Assembly: GCA_019279435.1 (NCBI GenBank)
Contig: JAAALK010000285.1
Location: forward strand, 31,094,371 to 31,158,370
DNA: 64,000 bases
Direction of reading: 5' to 3'
From: Zizania palustris
Taxonomy: Eukaryota > Streptophyta > Magnoliopsida > Poales > Poaceae
Within the stretch, counting starts at the first letter, position 1, and each line of letters starts with the position of its first letter. Below are positions 1 through 11,449 of this stretch, one piece after another. The position numbers were made by a program, and so were the translations under genes. The notes under the pieces are model-generated. The model was not told where the DNA came from. It saw nothing but the letters and a program-made list of their open reading frames with translations, and made no database searches.

Positions 1-382
1 TGTACTCCACTCTCCGAGCTGCAGCTTGATCGCCTAGGATGGCGAGGACTCCGCTTGGAGTTGGCATATTCATGCAGAGGTAGTTGTGGTGTGCGACGGC
101 TCTGAACTAGTTCATCATGCCCCTCCCGAAGATGGCGTTGTAGGCGAATGAGGCGTCGATGACATTAAAGATGACCTCTTTGGTCTGCATGAGGGGTCAT
201 TCTCCGAAGGTAACTTTGAGGCCTATCTAGGCGAGGGCATCGATCAGTGGGCCCGCGAAGCCCTGGAGAGGCCAGGTGGCTAGGAGAAGGTGCCTCCTTG
301 AGATGCAGAGTTGATCGAATGCATGCACAAAGATGATGTCAGCGGAACTTCCTCCATTGATAAGCACCTGATGGACCTCGAC
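1..382 (-). pseudogene. Inverted Tat-type protease fragment
   Basis: Read on the minus strand from about 382 down to 1, this encodes a retropepsin-like region. It includes a block matching the protease of elements H and J (ADIIF, then PLQGFAGP, then IFGRGM, then HHNYLC). The active-site motif, DGGS in H and J, reads NGGS here (about 341-362), so the catalytic aspartate is replaced by asparagine. Three in-frame stops interrupt the frame. It abuts plus-strand reverse transcriptase at about 381, so the two halves point away from each other. It runs off the left edge of the window. The family assignment follows from similarity to the other copies in this window. It is certainly non-functional. 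Confidence 0.8.
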
Positions 383-3203
383 ATCCTTGAATAAAGCATG
401 CCCTCGTGACCCCTACCCCATGCCCCGAATTGATCAATTGGTCGACTCCACTGCAGGTTCAGAGTTATTAAGTTTCCTTGACGCGTACTCCGGTTATCAT
501 CAAATATGGTTGAAATGCGAAGATGAAATCAAGACAAGCTTCGTAACTCCTTCAGGAGTCTTCTGTTATGTAAGAATGCCCTTTGGCTTAAGAAATGCCA
601 GGGCTACTTTTTCGAGGTTAGTTGCTAAGGCTCTAGATCATCAATTAGGTCGTAATGTAGAGGCCTATATGGATGATATTGTAATAAAGAATGCTTTAAA
701 GCACCAACATAGCCTAGACTTAGCAGAAACATTTAATAGCCTTCGGGCATGTGGGATCTGTCTTAACCCCGAAAAATGTATCTTCAGAGCTAAGGCTGGG
801 AAGTTGTTAGGGTATTTAGTTTCAAGCAGAGGGATTGAAGCTAACCCTACTCAGATAACTGCGCTGCAGAAGATGGCTCCTCCAGAGAATTTAAAGCAAG
901 TGCAAAAGCTGACTGGTCGTCTGGCAGCACTTAGCGAGTTTTTGGCAAGGTCTGCGGAGAGAAGTTTGCCTATCTTTAAAGCATTGAAAGGGTCCGAAAA
1001 TTTTGCATGGACACCGGAGTGTCAGAAAAGGTTCGAAGATATTAAAGAGTATCTCAGTAATCTTGCTACACTCACGGTGCCTACTGCGGACGAAACCCTA
1101 CTCCTTTACCTTGCAGCTACAGGCTTTGCTGTCAGCGCAGTCCTTGTCAGAGAAATGGATTTCAATGGGAAGTTGGTACAAAATCCAGTTTATTTTGTGT
1201 CCGAAGCATTGTCAGGAGCGAAGACAAGGTATTCCGAGCTCGAAAAGTTCACTTATGCTCTAATAATGGCTTTGAGGAAATTGAGACATTATTTTTGGGC
1301 TCATAATGTAATTATACCAACTTCGTATCCTTTGGGAGATATGCTCCGAAGTAAAGACTCCACTGGAAGAATTGGAAAGTGGGCAGTCGAACTAGCACCC
1401 TTCGGCATATCCTATCTGGCAAGGACAGCAATCAAATCGCAAGTCTTGGCAGATTTCGTAGCAGAATGGACTCCCCCTGCAACGTGGGTTCCAGAGAAGT
1501 CAAACGAAGGAATTTGGACTGTTTTTTCTGATGGGGCTTTCCAAGCATCCGGAGCAGGTGTTGGAGCAGTTTTAATTTCGCCTTCAGGGCAAAGAGCCAT
1601 GTACTCTGCAAGACTCAACTTTATGTCTACTAATAATATAGCGGAGTATGAAGGGATTTTACTGGGACTCCGAAAAGCACGTGCTCTAGGGGCTACAAGA
1701 GTTGTTATAAAGACAGATTCTCAAATAGTAGCAGGGCACGTAGATAAAAGTTTTCAAGTTCGGCATCCACAGCTTGCAAAGTACTTAGAAGAAATCCGTA
1801 AGATCGAAGCACAATTCAAGGGTATTTCCATTCGGAGTATACTAAGAGCAGAAAATTTGCAAGCGGACATCTTAGCAAAAGCTGTAGCCGGAGCTATGGA
1901 TATACCAGAAGAGGCTTTTTATGAGGAGCTCAGTACACCTTCGGTGACACAAATTCCCTCTGCAGAGATTCTTTGCATTCCAAGTACAGATTGGAGAAAT
2001 TCAATCATGGAACTTTTGCAAGGAGGAGCAAATTCGTCTGAAGAGCCACAGTTTTCAAGATTGAAACTCAGGGCTAGGAATTATCAAATAATCAATGGTA
2101 TTTTATACAAGGCCGGAGTATGTTCCCCTTTACTCCGATGTATATCCCAAACCAAAGGCCAAGATATTCTTCGAGAAATTCATGAAGGGCTTTGCGGTAG
2201 CCATCTGGCCCCTCGAGCTTTGGCAGGAAAAACACTTCGTCAAGGGCTTTATTGACCTACGATAGTAGCAGATGCGGAGAATTTAGTCCGCACATGCCAA
2301 GGATGTCAGTGGATGGGTCGACGGAGTCATCGCCCACCAACAGCTCTTCAAGTTATTGCTCCGGTATGGCCCATGGCCAGATGGGGTATGGATTTGATTG
2401 GTCCCTTTCCAGTAGCTAAGGGAAATCTAAAGTTCGCAGTGGTAGCTATTGAATATTTTTCTAAGTGGGTAGAAGCAGAGCCCTTAACAGCTATCACTTC
2501 GAACAATGTACAGAAATTCTTTTGGAAGAGTATCATTTGCCAGTTCGGAGTGCCTAGACAACTCACAGTTGATAATGGAACACAGTTCGATGCAGAACCT
2601 TTCAGGAATTTTTGTGAAGATCTAGGCATCCAGTTATGTTTTGCTGCAGTGAGACATCCTCAGTCTAATGGAGCTGTAGAAAGAGCCAATGGAAATATTT
2701 TGTCAGGGCTAAATCGAAGGATAGTAGGATTGGCAAAAGGACTGTGGACCGAAGAACTTCCGAAGATTTTATGGTCCATTCGGACTACACAAACAAGGTC
2801 CACAGGTTTCACTCCATTCAGATTGCTATTCGGGGATGAAGCTATGACTCCAACGGAGCTCAAAGGAGGATCACTTCGCAGCACCGAACCGGAGATTGAA
2901 GGAGAAAGACAAGCTTCGCTGGATTTAACAGAGGAGACAAGACTTCGAGCTGTAGCCAATTTATCAAAGTATCACCAGCAGACGAAGGCTTGGTTTGACC
3001 CGAAGGTTAAAATCAATGAGCTTAGACCGGATCAGCTTGTTTTACGAACCATCATAGCGCCAGGAAAATTAGGAAATAAATGGGAAGGTCCATACTTAAT
3101 TGTTCGTTTAGGACGTCCTGACTCTTTTAAATTAGCTAATTTGGAAGGTGAAGAGTTAGCACATACTTGGCATGCGGAGCACTTAAAGCGATACTTCGCA
3201 TAA
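381..3203 (+). pseudogene. pol: Element A pol: RT, RNase H, second RNase H, integrase
   Basis: The plus-strand frame starts inside reverse transcriptase (PYPMPRIDQL) and has an intact YMDD catalytic box at 666-677. A conventional Ty3 RNase H follows (about 1100-1400), then a second, archaeal-type RNase H (SDGAFQASGAG, about 1530-1900) with a conserved NNIAEYEG block. The integrase has a zinc-finger remnant, the core acidic residues near 2391 (MDLIGPF), 2569 (VDNGTQF) and 2670 (GAVERANG), and a C-terminal domain ending at 3203. A TGG-to-TGA change at 2253-2255 breaks the frame within integrase. There is no natural start, because gag and protease are missing. The dual RNase H arrangement is diagnostic of Tat elements. 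Confidence 0.9.
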
Positions 3204-3240
3204 GGGCTCCTTGTAATCATGTGTAATCACTTTTCGAATC

Positions 3241-3246
3241 AATAAA
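3241..3246 (+). terminator. Putative poly(A) signal after pol
   Basis: AATAAA lies 38 bp after the pol stop. The same context (AATAAAGCATATG) follows pol in D (17195) and J (56547). It may terminate some sense transcripts before the antisense gene. The function is inferred. Confidence 0.4.
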
Positions 3247-3404
3247 GCATATGGTTTAGATAGTGCCTACCCCTCAAAAACTTCCAGCTTCCGAGTGGAC
3301 GCACTGGATCCATGGAGTTGACCGAGAGGGAAGTGTCATTAATTTGAATCATATTTTCAGACTTTGAACCATTGGTTCGAAGTTTCCGACATGGGGGCTG
3401 ACAT

Positions 3405-3650
3405 AATCCGGAGTCCAAGCCACCGGCTTGTAGGCATCCGTAAAAGAGCCCAAAACCACATCATACGGAGTCCAAGCCATCGACTGGTAGACATCCATAA
3501 AAAGAGTCCAAGGAGGCCAAATCATGCGGAGTCCAAGCCACCGGCTTGTAGACATCCGTAAAAAGAGTCCAAAGAGACCACTGCGAACTCCAAACTACTG
3601 GTTTGACAGAATTCGCAAAAAAGAGCCGAAGGAGGCCAAAACAAAACAGA
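3405..3650 (+). repeat. Tandem repeats between pol and the antisense gene (A)
   Basis: About four imperfect units start with CGGAGTCCAAGCC or a variant at 3409, 3466, 3527 and 3584, spaced 57-61 bp. The same repeat family occurs in D and J. Tandem repeats in the 3' untranslated part of Tat elements are a known feature of the clade. From 3651 to 4007 I see only AT-rich spacer with no gene. Confidence 0.8.
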
Positions 3651-4007
3651 GTTTGAGCCATGAGCTTTGAATGTCTGTTAAGAAAGTCCAAAGTGACAAA
3701 TTATCTAAGACAGTAAAGTGTCTTGAAAGTTATCTCAAGTGATTTCTTTCAAAAACATAAGGTACTAAGTTGCCAATCTTCAGACTACAAATAGTCGAAG
3801 ACATTTTATAAGATTTTAATCAATCTTTAAATTGCTGAGGGGCTCCGAACCCCAAAAATTGTACTCCTAAGTTTTCTTTGTGCCTAACCATCTTTGAATA
3901 CAATTCGAAGTTGCTTACGCCCAAAGAGGGGCTAATAAATAGGAAGAAAATTTTAAATCGATATTTATTATGCGAACAAATATGATTACATCATGAAAAA
4001 TTGGTAT

Positions 4008-7000
4008 CTATACCAAGAAGGAATCGAAGACCTCTTCGATCTCTAGAGATAGGGTTGGAACGACTAGTTCCAGTGCCGAGAGTTCTAACAACTTTGCGTT
4101 TAACTCTTCTGCCTCCCTTCGAAGCTTAAAGTCTTTTTGTTCTTGTTGAAGCTCGGCCCAAGTTCGAAGCTGTTCGGGGCTCCTTTCCCAGCTTCCAAGT
4201 TCTTCAGGCTTTTTACTTTGAGCTTCATCTTCATCCTCGGACCATATAATGTCTTCAGAAGATGAAGTTTCCAAGTTAACTTCTTTTTCTTCCTCTTTAA
4301 TACAAGATAATATATCTTTGCTTATTTCGGACGTAATCGCTCAGGAACTATCTCGAGGAACTAGAAATCGAGGACGCTTGTGAAGTTTTAAGATATCGAA
4401 GGTAGCCCATAATAAGCGAAGTTCGTCGTTAACATTTAACACTTCGACATCTTCCATATGAGGCAAAGCCTAAAAACATGGTAAACAAATCTTCATTCAT
4501 AAATGTACAAAAGCGTAGTACTTTACATAGTTGAAAATCCTAAGGTAATTCTAAACCTGCGGATTTGGAGGAGGCTGACTGCTCGAAGTTTGAGACCGAG
4601 CCTGCTTCTGGCGTTGTCCTTCATCAATCCAGGCCTTGATCGCAGAACGATCTTCGGCTCTCCATGAAGTTTGAAAGGCTTGCCAAGCAGCGGCCACACC
4701 TTCGGAGGGAGTGAGAAGCTGGTCGTCGTCGAAGGTAATGGGACCCTCTCCTGCGCTCGGAGTTATTGATCGGCCCAAATCTTCATAGTAATGAAGTATG
4801 CCGACAGCAGCCACTTGTCCGGAGATTTCTCCGTACCAAATGCCTGTTGTCTTCATTTGTTTCGCTGCTCCTTGGATTCTCTTCAGCCGGCGCAGCAGAG
4901 AGATGTTGTCATCTGAAGGAAGCGTCCTAGTAGTACCAAAGTACTCCAAAACGCCTAGCAATTGGTCCATGACCTCCGAAGCTACCTTCTCTGACTTCAG
5001 CTTATCTTCAGTTAATGCATCCTTCGTTGAAGTTAGCTCTTCTACTACTCCAGAAAGCCTAGCAGCTTCCGTAGCCAAAGAATTCTTTTGATTCAGTAGC
5101 TGGCTAGCTTCTTCTCGGAGTCTAACAAGCTCGGCCCCTGCAGTAGCATGCTCCGCCCGCATCTTTTCAATTTCTGCTCGAAGCACAATTTTTTCTGCTT
5201 CGAACTCCTTGTTCGCAGCATCCAAGCTTTGTCTGGCCCTGCGCTCCGTTGAAACCATGTTGTCCATGTGGGCCACTCGACCTTCGGAGATAGTCAGATT
5301 TCGTTGAAGAGTTGCATTTTCCTCTCAAAGGCGAACGCTTCCACGTTCATTGGAGATGTTCGCAGCTTGGGCCAAGACTGTTTGCTGCGAAAAGAAAAAA
5401 CCAAGGTGAGAAATTATTTGTATATAAATTTGATGTTGTTCTGCAGATACTTCGTACCTGGTATGCTGCACGTTCCATGGCAGCGTTAAGCTCCGAACTC
5501 TCCGCCTCGCTCAAGATAGCCACCAAGTCCGTCTCCCCGACTTCGCGACTAGCTCGATCCAAAGGCTCGAGCAAAGTCCGAAGCCCAGTTCTTCGCTCCA
5601 AGAAAGGAGCTAGAAGGGGGAGCATGCTCATGGCTTGCTGGTCATCTTCGCTTGGCGAAGGCCCGGAGTGCTGAGCTGTAGTCTTCAGAGCCCTAGTAGA
5701 CTGGCCCCCCTCAGTAGATTGGCTCTCGTCCGTTGACTCAGACGGAGTTGATCCTGAGCTTGGAGCAGGAAGGGGGTCCATTTTCCCTTTGCCTTTTCCA
5801 GGCCCCATCTGAGTGGCTCCTGGAATTGGCTCCGAAGTCGTCGAAGGTCCAGGAATTGTATCTTCGGGACGGACCTCTTCCATAGAAGTGGACTCTGGAA
5901 AAACAAAGGTATTATACATTGTATAATTTCGCAGGAAAAAAGAACAAAAAAATTATGTGAAGTTTACCTTCGACATTTTGGCGGCGGGTAAGCATTGGGC
6001 TGCTTGGCGGGTCGAAGGCAAGGTCTTCGTCGGAGTCAGCAGTCAAATCTTCGACTGTCGGAGCATTTTCCTGAACAGCCGTTGTTGCTTCACCCGGAAT
6101 CAAAGCTGCAGTGACTTCGACTCCGCTCTCATCCATAGGGGCTCTGTCTCGGACTCCCTCCTGAGGTAAATCTTCTTGAGCAACCGGAGTCCTCTCTTGT
6201 TCAAGGTTGACTTGAGACTTCGGCACGCTCGCAGCATCTTCAATATGTGCTTCTTGTTGGGCTGCATCCTCATCAATCAGCCTCACGAGCAACCTGCCTT
6301 CATCCTCTTGAGAATCGGAGATTGAAGCTTTTGGACTTGAAGGCGCAGGAATTCTTGGCTTTCGAGCTACCTTCTTGACCGGAGTTTTGGCAGAGCTCGA
6401 AGTTCCAACTTCGGCTTTCCTCTTCTTAGGCCCTTTCTCCGAGGGCACCCAATCCACCAAAGGGGGCGGAACCAATTCGAGTAGCCCCCATACTCGGTTG
6501 GATCGCTCCCAACTACCAACCAATTTGATTCTCCATTCTTTCTCGATCGGAGTTGGAACACCCAAAATCTTCTCCGAAGCTCGTACGATTTGCTCCGAAG
6601 TTATAGGGGCTGAACAAGCTGAAAAATGAGTTAAGTTTGTTAATTCTTTGAATAAATATACATAGAGTATGTTGTTTTCGAAGTTACCTGCAGGACTCGA
6701 AGTTGAAGAAATTTTCCGAAGACCACCTTACAAATCTTCCTCGAAGGTGATCGGCCAGTTGGCCATCAGGGGAGGAATTTGAAGCCCTAGGAATTCTTCG
6801 GCTAAGTCTCACATACTCAAGCGATGACTGATTTTTTGAAGCAAGCTCAAGCGAGCTTCGAGTTGGCCTAGATCTGGGTGCACTAAGCCTTCCTTTCGGA
6901 AGTGGATTTCTTGCAAAGGTCCGGCTAAGCGGCTGATCGCCCCAACTTCGGCATAAAACCATCTCAAGATCCAATCAGTATACCATCTAGCATTGATAGC

Positions 7001-7639
7001 CTTAGCAGGAAACCGGAGAGCATATTCGTCCCGGAGTCTGAAGTTGATACTTCCGAAGGCTACTACTATCTTCTCACCTCCGGGGCCTACGAAGGTCTTC
7101 GGTTGGCATGATGCTCTGTGTAGTGCTGCGAAGATTTCTGCCCTTCCTTCACAACCTTCGGCTCTCAACGCCCATTCGAAGATGGCGAGACGCGCTACCG
7201 CATTCGAAGAGAGTTGGGGGAGAGTGACATGGAACAAGTCCAATACCTCTGCTAAGAAGTCAATCGCTGGAAGCCCCAAACCAGCTTCGAAGAAGGCTTC
7301 AAAAACAACCACTTCTCCGGGTCTTGGTGACGGAATGATTTCCTTCCCGGGTTTGCGAATCATAACCCCGGAACTGATCTTGCCTTCTACTGCGGCCGCA
7401 AGTGATTCTCTTTTGCAGGTTGAAGGCCCTAGCTGATAAGATTGGTCCATGTACTTTGTTGACGCCGGGAAGAGGTCTTGATGGCCAACATTTTGGGGAT
7501 TTTCCCCCGTCGCTGCCATTGCTGCCACTGCAGGTGTCGGAGCCGTCGTCGCCAATGTAGCGACCGCCGCTGCTGCCGCAACTTGCTGCCGAGTAAAGCT
7601 TGAAGCCGCTCCGGGACCTTTGAAGCTGGTTTTCGCCAT
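4008..7639 (-). pseudogene. Antisense five-exon gene of element A
   Basis: Read on the minus strand: exon 1 7639-6688, exon 2 6618-5968, exon 3 5894-5458, exon 4 5384-4557, exon 5 4469-4008. Every intron (69, 73, 73 and 87 bp) begins GT and ends AG. Phases are 1, 1, 0, 0, and the joined length is exactly 1,110 codons including the stop. Exon 1 holds a block (GEVVVFEAFFEAGLGLP to LFHVTLPQLS) resembling, from memory, the Pfam putative gypsy-type transposon domain (PF04195). Exons 2-3 are Ser/Pro/Glu-rich, with a basic KKR stretch. Exon 4 is a long coiled coil and exon 5 is acidic. In-frame stops at 6811-6809, 6730-6728, 5327-5325 and 4343-4341 make this copy a pseudogene. The exon model is inferred from splice signals and four-copy comparison. 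The function is unknown. Confidence 0.78.
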
Positions 7640-7741
7640 TAGATCTCATGGATTGCTTCGAAGGAAAAGTGAAGGCTAGGGCTCGAGAGTTGGTCTGTTT
7701 GCACGAAAGCGGTGGAAAGGTACAAGAAAGGGTCGGGCCCT

Positions 7742-7750
7742 CTATTTATA
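7742..7750 (-). promoter_or_regulatory. TATA box for the antisense gene (A)
   Basis: TATAAATAG on the minus strand, 103 bp upstream of the antisense ATG at 7639. An identical box stands at the same place in B, D and J. The stretch 7751-8077 is non-coding up to the polypurine tract. Confidence 0.65.
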
Positions 7751-8077
7751 GCCTAGACCCCAATTTTTTACCATTTGCTTATGCCGTTTTGCATTCTTGA
7801 CCGTTACTTTGTTCCGGAATTAACGCATTGCGTAACTTCTGTCAGAAGGAAAAAGCCAACGGCTATTTTTTCCAAGTCTAAAAAGACTTTCGGATTTTCT
7901 GAGTTAATTCTAAAATACTTCGAATGCAATTCACTTAGAAAATAATTTGAAGTTCGCATCTCTATACATTTCAGAGGTATATTAAGTCTGTTAATCCCTG
8001 CACATGGATATGTTTTCTTGCGTATACTTCTTCCTTAACATCACAGATTTAACGGAGAAGCATATTCGAGGGGCTAC

Positions 8078-8572
8078 TGTTGGGGGAAAATATTCCATCT
8101 TCAGGATTATCGCAGTAACAAGACAAAGACAAGAAATCAAATCAAAGGGTTCCGACGTATATTCTCAGATGTACGTTGAAGGAAGTTCGAAGTATGAAGA
8201 CGGACTCTAGTTCGGAGTATATCTTCGAACATGGACTCTTCCGAGAGCTTCTTTGCCAGCTAAGATGGAAGACTTATCTTCTTTCTCATTAGATTAGTCT
8301 TTTACCATTTTAGCCCTATTAAGGGTACCGAATAGTTTCCACTATGTCGGTTGTAATAGAGGGGTAAGAAGGTCTTTTCCTTAATGTTTGGGCCTATAAA
8401 TACCCCCCATTTTACCCTGTAATAGGGACCGAATACAAGTTATTCAATACACACTTTCAAACTATTCTAAGTTATTATCCTTTCGAAGGCTTGGAATAGT
8501 TTCCTTCGCAAACACTTCGTTTGTTAGTTTCTAATCTTCAGAAACCTGTTAGCATAATCTTTTATGCCAACA
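8078..8572 (+). repeat. 3' LTR of element A
   Basis: Starts TGTTGGGGGAAAATATTCC, ends TTTTATGCCAACA, 495 bp, directly after the polypurine tract GAGGGGCTAC. It contains a TATAAATA promoter near 8393-8400 in a context shared with the LTRs of B, D and J. Confidence 0.92.
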
Positions 8573-9747
8573 GTACCCAGTCCGGAAGAGGAGGTGGTGT
8601 GACTCCGAGTACGCCCCACACTCGGTTGAGCCGCTCCCAACTACCCACTAGTTTTTTCCTCCACTCCTTTTCGGCCGTAGTTGGAACTCCCAGAATCTTC
8701 TCTGCAGCTCAAACAATTTGTTCCGAAGTCATGGGAGCTTGGGAAGCTGAAAGATAAGTTTGCATTAGTCATTTCATCAAATAATTATATATACAACAAG
8801 TTGTTTTCAATGCTACCTGCAGGGCTCGAGTTCGAAGATATTTTTCGGAATCCACCCTTCGGATCTTCTTCGAAGGTTACAGGGCAATTGGCCATCAGAG
8901 GTGGAATCTGGAGCCCGATGAACTCCTTGGCTAAGTCCCGCATGCTCATGCGGTGACTAATCCGTTGAAGCAAGCTAAGGCGAGCTTCGAGCTGGCCGGG
9001 GTCCGGGTGAACTTGAGCTTCTCTTCGGAAGTTTATATCTTGTAGAGGTCCGGCGAGACGACTGTCTGCTCCCACCTCAGCATAGAACCATCGGAGAATC
9101 CAATCTATGTACCATCTAGCGTTGATGGCCTTCGCTGGAAATCGTAGTTGGAATACGTCCCGAAGTCTGAAATTGATGCTTCCGAAGTCTACTACAATCT
9201 TCTCCCCTCCGGACCCTTGGTAAGTTTTTGGTTGGCAAGACGCCCTATGCAGTGCTGTGAAAATTTCTGCTCTTCCTTCGCAGCCTTCAGCTCGTAGCAC
9301 CCATTCGAAGATGGACAAGCACGCTATTGCATTCGGAGATAGCTGGGGAAGAGTAACGTGGAACAAATCTAATACCTCCGAAAGGAAGTCCACTGCTGGG
9401 AGTCCTAACCCCGCTTCAAAGAAGGCTTCGAAGACCACAACTTCTCCAGGCCTCGGAGCGGGAATGGATTCTTTTCTCGGTTTCCGGATGACGACCCCTC
9501 AACCAATCTTCCCTTCAACTGCCGTTGCGATCATCTCCCTCTTGGAAGTACATGGCCCTAGTATATAAGATTGGTCCGGATATTTCGAAGAAGCTGGAAG
9601 TATATCTTAGGGACCGGTCTGTTGGGGATTTCCCGTCGGAGCCACTGTCGCCGCCGCTGGCGCCGCCACTGTTGCTGCCGCTGCTGCAGCTTGCTGCCGG
9701 GCAAGGGCCGAAGCCGCCCCAGGAACCTTGAAGCTGGTTTTCGCCAT
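8573..9747 (-). pseudogene. Antisense gene of element B, exon 1 and part of exon 2
   Basis: The ATG is at 9747-9745. Exon 1 runs 9747-8817 (931 nt, phase 1) and ends CTGCAG before GTAGC. The intron is 8747-8816, ending TTTCAG. Exon 2 starts at 8746 and is truncated at 8573 by the insertion of A. The GLGLPAVDF to LFHVTLPQLS block is present. In-frame stops lie near 9609 (TAA) and 9497 (TGA) in exon 1, and a TGA occurs early in exon 2. The exon-1 length and intron position match A, D and J, which supports the splice model. This copy is certainly non-functional. Confidence 0.75.
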
Positions 9748-9840
9748 GAACTCGCACCGAATGCTAAAGCTAGAATCTGGAGGCTAGGGCTTGGTTGCAC
9801 AAAGATGGTGAGAAAGGTATTCGAGAAGTGTCTGGGTCCT

Positions 9841-9849
9841 CTATTTATA
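9841..9849 (-). promoter_or_regulatory. TATA box for the antisense gene (B)
   Basis: TATAAATAG on the minus strand, 94 bp upstream of the ATG at 9747. The stretch 9850-10175 is otherwise non-coding. Confidence 0.6.
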
Positions 9850-10175
9850 GCCCAGGCCCACGATTTTTTACCGTTCACATTTGCCGTTTCGCATTCTTGA
9901 CCGTTACTCTTTGCGAAGTTAACGCACCGCGTAACTTCTACTGGAAGGAAAAAGCCAACGACTATTTCTTCTAAGTCTAAAAGGCTTTCTGGCTTCTTAA
10001 GTTATTTATGAGATAGTTCGAATGTAACTTCCTTAGAAGTCAATTCGAAGTTTTGAATCTTCATATACTTCAGAGGTTGATTAAATCTGTTAACCCCTAC
10101 GCATGATTATTTTTCTTGCGTATACTGCTCTCCTAACGTTATAGATCTAGCGGAGAAGCGTATTCGAGGGGCTAC

Positions 10176-10672
10176 TGTTGGCGGAAAATACTTCATCCTC
10201 AGGGCCATTGCTGCAACAAGACAAAGGCAGGTGATTTAATCGAAGGTTTCTAGCATCTAACTCCGGAAGTATACTGGAACAAGTCCGAAGGATAGAGGTG
10301 AACTCTAGTTCGGAGTATATCTTCGAACATTGACCCTTCAGAGAGCTTCCTTGCCAGCTAAGATGGAAGACTTATCTTCTTTCTCATTAGATTAGTCTTT
10401 TACCGTATTAGTCCTATTAAGGGTACCGAATAGTTTCCACTATGTCGGTTGTAACGGAGGGGTAAAAGGGTCTTTTCCTTAAGGTTTTGGCCTATAAATA
10501 CCCCCTGTTTTACCCTGTCATAAGGATCGAATATTGAATTATTCAATACACATCTTTGAACTTCTTCGAGCTATTATCCAATTCGGAGGCTTGAAATAGT
10601 TTATTTCACAAACACTTCGTTTGTTAGTTTCTAAACTCTGAAAACCTATTAGCGTAATCTTTTACACAAACA
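10176..10672 (+). repeat. 3' LTR of element B
   Basis: Begins TGTTGGCGGAAAATACTTC after GAGGGGCTAC and ends TTACACAAACA, 497 bp. It is clearly homologous to the LTR of A but more diverged. TATAAATA lies near 10494. Confidence 0.88.
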
Positions 10673-10673
10673 A

Positions 10674-11449
10674 TATTGAAGGATATGCCCAAGAAAATTT
10701 CATAGATCGAAAGTTCCAATAGGTAGTATCGGAAGTTCCGATATGGTATCGGAAGTTCCGACGAGCCAAAAGTTCCAATTCGGAATCGGGAAATTTTTAT
10801 ACTAATCGGAAGTTCCGATATGGTATCGGAACTTCCGAGGTGGGCGAAAACAGATTGGATCTGTTGCGTGTCGTGCTGAATTTGGAGACTAGAAAAATAC
10901 CTTGTCGGAAGTTCCGATCTAGGATCGGAAGTTCCTATGTGGGGTATCAGATTGGATCTGTTACGAATACGAATTAGTTGTAACTAATTTATGGGTTCCA
11001 AGATGTGCTCGGCCTAGGGGGATTTTATCCCTATATAAGGAGAGGAGGAGGTCTTGGAACAAGGAATAAGCCTAGATTAGATCTATACACCATAGACTCC
11101 TCTCCTCTCTTTCTTGATCTCAAACACTAGGGTCGAGTCTTTCCCTTCTCTCACGTGCAGTGCTAGCACGCTGCCGTGGGAGGAACTCCATCCCTGTATG
11201 TGTGGACTCCGTGGAGGCGTTGCTCCATCACCACGAGGAAGGCGACTTCTTCATCGATCGGATCGGCGAGGAACGGCCAAGACAAAGAGAGGATAGGCTT
11301 GACATGCTTCATCAACCTCTTCTTCCGCTGCACCTAGCGCGTCAAGTGCTAGAAGGTAACGATATATGATCTCACACACGCATGGGTCTTGGGTCTTAGG
11401 GCAAAAATTTAGAATTTGCCGGATAGCGTAGCTCCCCTATTCCCAAACA
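10674..11449 (+). repeat. 5' LTR of Copia element F
   Basis: Runs from TATTGAAGGATATGCCC (probably TG mutated to TA at the end) to ATTCCCAAACA, 776 bp, followed by the PBS. It contains a CTATATAAGG promoter at 11031-11040 and many copies of a TCGGAAGTTCCGA near-palindrome. No gene is present. Confidence 0.8.

Larger units (their letters stand above)
381..8572 (+). mobile_element. Tat-clade Ty3/gypsy element A, 3' portion
   Basis: Pol (381-3203), a tandem-repeat spacer, a minus-strand five-exon gene (4008-7639), a polypurine tract (about 8065-8077) and a 3' LTR (8078-8572) follow in order. Two RNase H domains in pol place it in the Tat clade. Gag and the 5' LTR are not visible. At about 381 the sequence switches to an inverted protease fragment. 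The right flank (8573 on) is the antisense gene of a related element, so A is inserted in element B. No TSD can be checked because the left end lies outside the window. Confidence 0.85.
8573..10672 (+). mobile_element. Tat element B, 3' remnant interrupted by A
   Basis: Contains only the antisense gene from within exon 2 to its promoter, a spacer with a polypurine tract (about 10163-10175) and a 3' LTR. It is cut at 8573 by the 3' end of element A. Its 5' part must lie left of the window, if it survives. It ends one base before the start of Copia element F. Confidence 0.8.

Noticed and set aside
1412..1618. Short minus-strand ORFs across pol (also 2348-2629, 2660-2959, 14376-14612, 14643-14924, 55653-55934)
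   Set aside because: They recur only because pol itself is conserved. They have no codon structure of their own and shadow the sense frame.
4551..5276. Host coiled-coil gene
   Set aside because: It occurs at the same place in A, D, J and H and joins to neighbouring exons of the element's antisense gene, so it belongs to the retrotransposon.
9571..9900. Cys/Arg-rich plus-strand ORFs opposite antisense exon 1 (also 20951-21799, 60951-61178)
   Set aside because: They are reverse shadows of the Ala-rich N-terminus of the antisense protein.
11114..11369. ORFs near the end of the F LTR
   Set aside because: They lie within the LTR (10674-11449), overlap in two frames and have no recognisable domain.
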